Source: an uncultured Clostridia bacterium (lineage in GTDB: Bacteria > Bacillota > Clostridia > Oscillospirales > Ruminococcaceae). From it: a DNA stretch of 10,253 nucleotides. The stretch is taken from positions 1 through 10,253 of the forward strand of contig CAMVBT010000065.1 of assembly GCA_947165805.1 (NCBI GenBank), given 5' to 3'. The position numbers were made by a program, and so were the translations under genes. This document shows positions 5,783 to 10,253 of this stretch, piece by piece; position 1 is the first letter of the stretch, and every line of letters starts with the position of its first letter. The notes beneath the pieces were generated by a model. The model was not told where the DNA came from. It ran no database searches and worked only from the letters and a program-made list of their open reading frames with translations.

Positions 5783-6943
5783 ATGAGACCTTATCTGTCC
5801 GGAACGGTAACGTTCAGCATGCTTGGCGCATACTGCGAGAAATATTTAAACGAACTGTTTTCAAACAGAATAAAGCTGAAAAACATTTATACGGAAAAAG
5901 GGATAATTTATGCGGATATCAGTATAAACGATTATCCCGCGGCGGCACGTCTTTCACGAAAGTACGGTGTCAGAACGCGCGTTACCTCACGACACGGAGC
6001 GTATTTCGCGCTCAGAAAGCTCGGGAAGCGCCCGGGGCTCATTATAGGGACATTCCTTTCGGTTATACTTGTACTTTTTTTACGGCTGTTCGTATGGAAC
6101 ATACAGATACACGGGAATTCGGAGCTTTCGGATGCTTATATACTCGGTCTTCTTGAAGAGCATGGCATCACAGCCGGGGTCCCTGCCAACGAGACAAATA
6201 CACTCGAAGCCGAACGCAGAATAATGCTCAAGTCCGATAAGATCAAGTGGATAAACATAGAGATAAACGGGAGCAAGGCCGATGTTTATCTCAATGAAGC
6301 CAATGACAAGCAGGAAAACGCTATCGACTTCATGACGCCCTGCAATATAGTGGCCGCAAGGACGGGAGTTATCGTTGACTCTGATATAAGTTCGGGTCAG
6401 ATGCTTTATGAAAACGGAAGCGGAGTAGCGGAGGGCAGTGTCATAGTCAGCGGTACAGTAAGCTCCGGGACTTCAACGATCCTTGTTCATGCGGACGGCA
6501 GCGTAATAGCCGACTTTTATGAGGACGCGGATTTTTCCATGGACTTTACAACGGTTGAGAAGGTCCCGACCGGTGACAGCTTCACAAAAAAGCAGATCAT
6601 GATACTCGGAATGGTGTTCCCTCTCAACGGTGAGGAAGATATTTCCGGTACAGTCTGCAGCGAAGATACTCAGCAGGTCACCGTCGCAGGTATAGAGCTG
6701 CCGGTAAAGATAAGAACGGAGACATATACGAGATACAATGAAGGGACAGTTACCAGAAAAACGGAAGATGTCAGGAAAATACGTGACCGTCAGCTTGAAA
6801 TGTACATTGCGAATTTCCTTAAGCCCTATGAAGTGCTGGATACCGAAAAGAACTATGATGTGAGCGATACCGGGATCGTTCTTGAAGCCCGCATAAAGCT
6901 CAGGGGAGATATTGCGGCAAAGCGTCCGATATATGAGCATTGA
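5783..6943 (+). CDS. yqfD: Sporulation protein YqfD
   Basis: A 386-residue protein of the YqfD family, which is associated with mid-sporulation in Firmicutes. The N-terminal cytoplasmic part (1-84) begins with MRPYLSGTVTFSMLG. One strong membrane segment (about 85-106, GLIIGTFLSVILVLFLRLFVW) is followed by WNIQIHGNSELSDAYI and an extracytoplasmic domain. Later, AARTGVIVDSDISSGQMLYENGSGVAEGSVIVSG (191-224) resembles the family's conserved 'AxxdGvI...GxxxvkxGdxVxxGxvLvsG' block, a barrel-sandwich-like fold. Length and topology fit the family. It is probably co-transcribed with yqfC. In Bacillus the next genes are phoH and ybeY, but here a hydrolase with its own promoter follows. No terminator is visible after the TGA stop. 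Confidence 0.87.
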   Translation: MRPYLSGTVTFSMLGAYCEKYLNELFSNRIKLKNIYTEKGIIYADISINDYPAAARLSRKYGVRTRVTSRHGAYFALRKLGKRPGLIIGTFLSVILVLFLRLFVWNIQIHGNSELSDAYILGLLEEHGITAGVPANETNTLEAERRIMLKSDKIKWINIEINGSKADVYLNEANDKQENAIDFMTPCNIVAARTGVIVDSDISSGQMLYENGSGVAEGSVIVSGTVSSGTSTILVHADGSVIADFYEDADFSMDFTTVEKVPTGDSFTKKQIMILGMVFPLNGEEDISGTVCSEDTQQVTVAGIELPVKIRTETYTRYNEGTVTRKTEDVRKIRDRQLEMYIANFLKPYEVLDTEKNYDVSDTGIVLEARIKLRGDIAAKRPIYEH

Positions 6944-6959
6944 CAGGAATTTATAATAC

Positions 6960-6988
6960 TTGACATTATTTGTGTAAAATGATATATT
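6960..6988 (+). promoter_or_regulatory. Sigma-A type promoter of the hydrolase-upp operon
   Basis: A consensus -35 TTGACA (6960-6965) and a -10 TATATT (6983-6988) are separated by 17 bases. The predicted transcript starts near 6995, about 26 bases before the hydrolase ATG. It lies directly after yqfD, so vegetative expression of hydrolase-upp is separate from the sporulation genes. Confidence 0.85.
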
Positions 6989-7020
6989 AATAGAAGTGAA
7001 ATAAAAGGACGGTGACGGAA

Positions 7021-7920
7021 ATGAAGAAACTGATCGGCGTAATTGCGTTTATTTCGGTCGTTATTGCGGCTTTTTCCGCACTTTTATATAAGAAATATCT
7101 CTGCATCGACAGGAAACACGGAAAAGGGTTCTGCGGAAAGCTTCCGGAGGAGAACAAAAAATGGCTCGACAGAAATGTCAGCGAAGACCTCTATATGGTA
7201 TCGCGTGACGGCTACTGCCTGCACGCCGCGCGTTTTGACAACGGCTCCGACGATCTGGTCATACTTGTTCACGGCTATGATGCCGAATGGAAGGATATGT
7301 ACACTTACATAAAGAGGTACTATGATGAGGGTATGGATATCCTTGTCATTGACCAGCGCGGCTGCGGTCTGAGCGGTGATAAAGAGACTACGATGGGACA
7401 TCTCGAAAAGCTTGATGTTGTTGATTGGGCAAGGAAGCTTTCCGAAGAGCATAACTATAAAAACATCGTTCTTCACGGTGTTTCAATGGGCGCCGCTACC
7501 GTTATGCTCGCCGCGGCGGAGGAACTGCCGGAAAATGTACGCTGCGTGATTGAGGACTGCGGTTATTCCACCGTGAGGGAAGAATTTGAGCATACTATGG
7601 GGCTTGTACTGCATTTGCCGCCATACCCCGCATTATGGATCACAGACCTTATCACACGGGCGATGAAGGGCTGGAGCCTTCTGAAGGACGCCGACTGTAT
7701 GAAGGCTGTCAGGAACGCTAATGTCCCGATCTGCTTCATACACGGAAAAAACGACAATTTCGTACCCTACAGAATGCAGGATAAACTGTACAACGCCTGC
7801 CCGCGCAGTGACAAGGAACTGCTCTCGGTCGAAGGAGCCGATCACACCGAAGCCGTTGTGAAAGACCCGGAATTGTATTGGAGCACGGTTTTTGGCTTTA
7901 TCAAAAAACATTTTATTTGA
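7021..7920 (+). CDS. Membrane-anchored alpha/beta hydrolase (YqkD/Bem46-like)
   Basis: A 299-residue serine hydrolase with an N-terminal hydrophobic signal-anchor (residues 5-23, preceded by MKK), so the catalytic domain is probably outside the membrane. The alpha/beta-hydrolase elements are complete: the oxyanion HGY motif at 84-86, DQRGCGLS (111-118), the nucleophile elbow LHGVSMGAA (151-159) with S155, the acid HGKNDNFVP (241-249) with D245, and the base GADHTE (272-277) with H275. The pattern is closest to YqkD of Bacillus and Bem46/ABHD13-type hydrolases; the substrate is unknown. The start at 7021 is chosen because GGTGA sits 5 bases upstream. A GTG at 7012 in the same frame would add three residues. 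It is the first gene of an operon, 29 bases ahead of upp, from a sigma-A promoter. The link with uracil salvage may be only positional. Confidence 0.88.
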   Translation: MKKLIGVIAFISVVIAAFSALLYKKYLCIDRKHGKGFCGKLPEENKKWLDRNVSEDLYMVSRDGYCLHAARFDNGSDDLVILVHGYDAEWKDMYTYIKRYYDEGMDILVIDQRGCGLSGDKETTMGHLEKLDVVDWARKLSEEHNYKNIVLHGVSMGAATVMLAAAEELPENVRCVIEDCGYSTVREEFEHTMGLVLHLPPYPALWITDLITRAMKGWSLLKDADCMKAVRNANVPICFIHGKNDNFVPYRMQDKLYNACPRSDKELLSVEGADHTEAVVKDPELYWSTVFGFIKKHFI

Positions 7921-7949
7921 AATGATGTTGAAAACAGGAGGATGTAAAA

Positions 7950-8579
7950 ATGAGCAATACGATCATTCTGGATCACCCGCTGATAAATCATAAGATATCC
8001 CTGCTTCGTGACGAAAATACCGGAACGCGCGATTTCAGGCACATTGTAGAAGAAATAGCGACTATTATGTCGTATGAAGTATTCCGCGACCTTCCTACCG
8101 AGCTTGTGGGGATAAAGACGCCTGTAGCGGAAGCAAAAGTGCCTGTGCTCAGCGGCAGAAAACCCGATATAATACCGAAACTGCGTGCCGGACTCGGAAT
8201 GGTGAACGGTCTGCTGAATGTAATGCCGTCCGCGAAGGTAGGTCATATTGGTCTCAGCCGTGACGAAGTGACGCATGAGCCGCACGAATACTATGTCAAT
8301 ATGCCCAAGCACATTGATGAGAGGCTCGTCATTCTGCCCGACCCGATGCTGGCTACGGGAGGCTCTGCGATACACGCTGTGGATTTTATCAAGAAAAGTG
8401 GCTGCAAGAATATAAAATTCGTGTGCATAATCGCGGCTCCGGAAGGCCTGAAAGCTCTTGAGAACGCACATCCCGACATTCAGATATATGTTGGTGCTCT
8501 CGATAAGGAGCTCAACTCGAACGCATATATCGTTCCGGGTCTCGGAGACGCGGGCGACAGGATATTCGGAACATTATGA
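7950..8579 (+). CDS. upp: Uracil phosphoribosyltransferase
   Basis: This cytoplasmic salvage enzyme makes UMP and pyrophosphate from uracil and PRPP. The 209 residues match the family length. The PRPP-binding loop [14 protein letters not shown] (131-144), the uracil-binding C-terminal motif [16 protein letters not shown] (193-208) and RAGLGM (79-84) are all intact. AGGAGG (7936-7941) lies 8 bases before the ATG. It is the second gene of the operon after the alpha/beta hydrolase and ends 15 bases before a strong terminator stem. No attenuator or PyrR-binding site was recognised between the promoter and this gene. Its PRPP substrate would come from the Prs enzyme encoded upstream. Confidence 0.97.
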   Translation: MSNTIILDHPLINHKISLLRDENTGTRDFRHIVEEIATIMSYEVFRDLPTELVGIKTPVAEAKVPVLSGRKPDIIPKLRAGLGMVNGLLNVMPSAKVGHIGLSRDEVTHEPHEYYVNMPKHIDERLVILPDPMLATGGSAIHAVDFIKKSGCKNIKFVCIIAAPEGLKALENAHPDIQIYVGALDKELNSNAYIVPGLGDAGDRIFGTL

Positions 8580-8584
8580 CCACA

Positions 8585-8628
8585 TACAAAAGACCCCGTC
8601 CGGAATTATCCGGACGGGGTTCGTTGTA
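8585..8628. terminator. Bidirectional terminator between upp and the SGNH hydrolase gene
   Basis: A 10-bp perfect GC-rich stem, CCCCGTCCGG with CCGGACGGGG (8594-8603 and 8610-8619), has a 6-base AATTAT loop. It is extended by further outer pairing (TACAA/TTGTA). T-rich sequence follows on both strands. It sits between the converging stops of upp (8579) and the SGNH gene (8630) and serves both. Confidence 0.93.
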
Positions 8629-8629
8629 T

Positions 8630-9619
8630 TTATTGCTGTGTGCTGTTCTGTAAGAACGAAAGCATTTTCTTATATGCAGCACCGAGGAAATGAAGTCCGT
8701 CGGCTTCGGCGTACTTTGAGGAAAAATATCCGCTGTCGCTTTGCAGCCGGCTGCAAAGATCGAGATATGTGGCGCCGCATTCACCGGCTGCGGTCTCGAG
8801 CAGGCTGTTATATTTGTTCACTTTTGCCATTGTTTCGTTCCCGCCGAGCTCGTGCTCATAGGTCACGGGAGGGATAGAGATAATGCATATCTCACTTTCC
8901 GGACTGGCTTCGTGAAGTCCGTTCACAAGCGTTTTCATACTGTCCGCCATGAAAGAAGCGTCCAGATACGCGAGTCCGTTGGTCCCGAGCATAATGAAGA
9001 TATGCGGAGGCTGCATTTCCTTTGCTCTGCCGGCGGCGGTATAACCGTCTATCTCTACGGTGGAAGCGGTATTCGGTCCCATTCCGACAGCCGCGAATAC
9101 CTGACTTTTCGGGAAATAACCATACAGATACAGCCCGGTATATATCGAATCGCCTATGAAAAGATCATTGGAAAAATACGAAATATCATAAGTATCGGAG
9201 CCTGCCGCTGTCGTCTGTACCGCTGCTTCTGCGGCTGAAGTTTCGATCGGTGTTGTCTCGGGAGCATCGGTTTCGGAGGTTGTAGCCGCGGACGTTTCTG
9301 ACGCCGGTACTTCGGTCCCGGAGGTCGTTGTTTCGGTAGTTGTGGCCTGCGTTTCCGTTGTTTCGACCGTTGTTTCGGATGATGTTTCGGTTACCGTAAT
9401 TGGAACGGCGGGAGACGTTGTTGTGGTTTCTTTTTCGGCTGCGGAAGTCTGTGGTGCAGGTTCAATGATATTTACCTGAGTATCGGCCATTGTTTCCAGC
9501 TGTTCATCATTTATATAACGTATCCCGACAATCATAAGAAATATCACCGATATAGCAAGCAATACAGCGATAACTATCCATATATCAAGGCTGTTTGACG
9601 TTTTTTTCTTTTTTCTCAT
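8630..9619 (-). CDS. Membrane-anchored SGNH/GDSL hydrolase with Thr/Ser/Glu-rich linker
   Basis: A 329-residue surface esterase/lipase-like protein. The N-terminus is strongly basic (MRKKKK), followed by one membrane anchor (about 12-33). Residues 53-140 form a low-complexity linker rich in Thr, Ser, Glu and Ala that should be extended and is possibly glycosylated. The catalytic domain runs from about 145 to 325: block I FIGDSIYTG (154-162) with nucleophile S158; GMGPNT (179-184), around the block II glycine; block III MLGTNG (210-215) with N214; and block V ADGLHF (306-311) with D307 and H310. All catalytic positions are present, so it is probably active outside the cell. Likely substrates are acetyl groups on cell-wall or plant polysaccharides, but none can be fixed from sequence. 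GGGAG (9627-9631) is 7 bases before the ATG, and a good sigma-A promoter lies upstream. The gene is monocistronic. Confidence 0.88.
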   Translation of the reverse strand: MRKKKKTSNSLDIWIVIAVLLAISVIFLMIVGIRYINDEQLETMADTQVNIIEPAPQTSAAEKETTTTSPAVPITVTETSSETTVETTETQATTTETTTSGTEVPASETSAATTSETDAPETTPIETSAAEAAVQTTAAGSDTYDISYFSNDLFIGDSIYTGLYLYGYFPKSQVFAAVGMGPNTASTVEIDGYTAAGRAKEMQPPHIFIMLGTNGLAYLDASFMADSMKTLVNGLHEASPESEICIISIPPVTYEHELGGNETMAKVNKYNSLLETAAGECGATYLDLCSRLQSDSGYFSSKYAEADGLHFLGAAYKKMLSFLQNSTQQ

Positions 9620-9660
9620 ATATGTGCTCCCGATGTGTTTATGTATATAGAACAGTTTAT

Positions 9661-9689
9661 ATTATACTGCAAATACTTTGAATAATCAA
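9661..9689 (-). promoter_or_regulatory. Sigma-A type promoter of the SGNH hydrolase gene
   Basis: On the minus strand, -35 TTGATT (9684-9689) and a perfect -10 TATAAT (9661-9666) are separated by 17 bases. The predicted start near 9654 gives a leader of about 35 bases. Confidence 0.8.
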
Positions 9690-9769
9690 TAGTTTTTTAT
9701 TAATTGCTCATAATTGTAGTTCTGTCTTCATAATTTATATATATTGCACAAAAACATTCGTTTGTTCTA

Positions 9770-9798
9770 TTGACTTTTTCGGGAAAATATAGTATAAT
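9770..9798 (+). promoter_or_regulatory. Sigma-A type promoter of pfkA
   Basis: A near-consensus -35 TTGACT (9770-9775) and a perfect -10 TATAAT (9793-9798) have a 17-base spacer. The predicted transcript starts near 9805, leaving a leader of about 50 bases. It diverges from the SGNH promoter about 80 bases away. Confidence 0.88.
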
Positions 9799-9854
9799 AT
9801 CTGTAAGTATTTTGTTGCAGAACAGACTGCCAACAATAAAAGGAGGGTATAATA

Positions 9855-10253
9855 ATGGCAAAACTGAAAGTAGGTATTCTCACGAGCGGCGGCGACTGCC
9901 CGGGTCTGAACGCTACGATAAGAGGCGCTGCAAAGGGCTGCTATCAGCTCTTCGGTGAGGACAAGATCGAGATAATAGGTATCCACAACGGATATTACGG
10001 ACTTATACACAATGACTGCGAGAAGATGTCTCCGCTGGATTTCGCAGGCATACTGACCCGCGGCGGCACAATACTCGGCACTAAGCGCACTCCCTACAAG
10101 ATGATGCAGGTGATCGAGGAAGACAATATAGACAAGGTCTCTGAAATGAAACAGACCTACAAAAAGCAGAAGCTCGACTGCCTGCTCACTCTCGGAGGAA
10201 ACGGCACACATAAGACCGCGAACCTGCTGTCCGAAATGGGTCGCAATGTTATC
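9855..10253 (+). CDS. pfkA: 6-phosphofructokinase, N-terminal 133 residues (3' end outside window)
   Basis: This cytoplasmic glycolytic kinase phosphorylates fructose 6-phosphate to fructose 1,6-bisphosphate. The start is supported by AGGAGGG (9841-9847), 7 bases before the ATG. The visible part contains the nucleotide-binding start KVGILTSGGDCPGLNATIRG (5-24), TRGGTILGTKRTP (68-80), and TLGGNGTHKTANLL (112-125) in the place of the classical GGDGSxxGA loop. In the last, the Mg-linked Asp of the ATP enzymes is Asn, while the following Gly, the position that is Asp in pyrophosphate-dependent enzymes, is kept. ATP use is therefore more likely than pyrophosphate, but the phosphoryl donor cannot be settled from this part. 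Codon use is strongly biased, as expected for a highly expressed glycolytic gene. Its catalytic TIDND region lies beyond the window. Confidence 0.95.
   Translation, partial: MAKLKVGILTSGGDCPGLNATIRGAAKGCYQLFGEDKIEIIGIHNGYYGLIHNDCEKMSPLDFAGILTRGGTILGTKRTPYKMMQVIEEDNIDKVSEMKQTYKKQKLDCLLTLGGNGTHKTANLLSEMGRNVI

Noticed and set aside
6473..6940. Antisense open frame of 155 codons within yqfD
   Set aside because: It has no ribosome binding site or domain, and yqfD on the other strand is well supported.
7842..8471. Antisense open frame of 209 codons across the hydrolase and upp
   Set aside because: It sits on the reverse of two secure genes and its translation is Tyr/His/Arg-rich without family features, typical of a shadow frame.
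9240..9465. Apparent repeat array (recurring GTTGTTTCGG-like units)
   Set aside because: The units are degenerate Thr/Ser/Glu codons of the SGNH protein linker, not a CRISPR or intergenic repeat; there are no unique spacers of constant length.
9735..10211. Antisense open frame covering the pfkA start and promoter
   Set aside because: It overlaps the pfkA promoter, ribosome binding site and conserved coding sequence. No domain is seen.

Overview
The window looks like a stretch of a Clostridia (Firmicutes) chromosome, most likely from the Oscillospiraceae and Ruminococcus-like. This rests on moderate GC content, strong AGGAGG-type ribosome binding sites, sporulation genes of the YlbJ/YqfC/YqfD type, and a Ser/Thr/Glu-rich linker in a membrane-anchored SGNH hydrolase. 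The genus assignment is inference. The content is mostly core metabolism and DNA/RNA housekeeping. I see no rRNA, tRNA, insertion sequence, phage gene, CRISPR array or recognisable riboswitch.

Layout, left to right. (1) 1-1706, plus strand: the C-terminal part of serine hydroxymethyltransferase (glyA), then a divergent ribose-phosphate pyrophosphokinase (prs), closely coupled. (2) After a hairpin terminator comes rarA (plus strand, 1761-3023). It converges on, and overlaps by 3 bases at the stop codons, a minus-strand S1-domain RNA-binding protein gene (3020-3928). (3) A minus-strand 71-residue Cys-rich protein gene has its own extended -10 promoter and terminator (4069-4284). (4) A sporulation block: a YlbJ-like membrane protein on the minus strand diverges from yqfC-yqfD on the plus strand (4351-6943). 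(5) A clear sigma-A promoter drives a membrane-anchored alpha/beta hydrolase and upp (7021-8579), ending in a strong bidirectional terminator. (6) A minus-strand membrane-anchored SGNH/GDSL hydrolase (8630-9619) and a plus-strand 6-phosphofructokinase gene (from 9855, cut by the window edge) diverge from two good sigma-A promoters.

Functional links: GlyA supplies one-carbon units for purine synthesis, Prs makes PRPP, and Upp consumes PRPP to salvage uracil, so nucleotide supply recurs through the window. The YlbJ/YqfC/YqfD set points to endospore formation or its remnant. The items I consider most worth following are the divergent PRPP synthase with altered substrate-loop residues, the stand-alone Cys-rich small protein, and the divergent sporulation cluster. 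I found no convincing evidence of a wholly new multi-gene system here.
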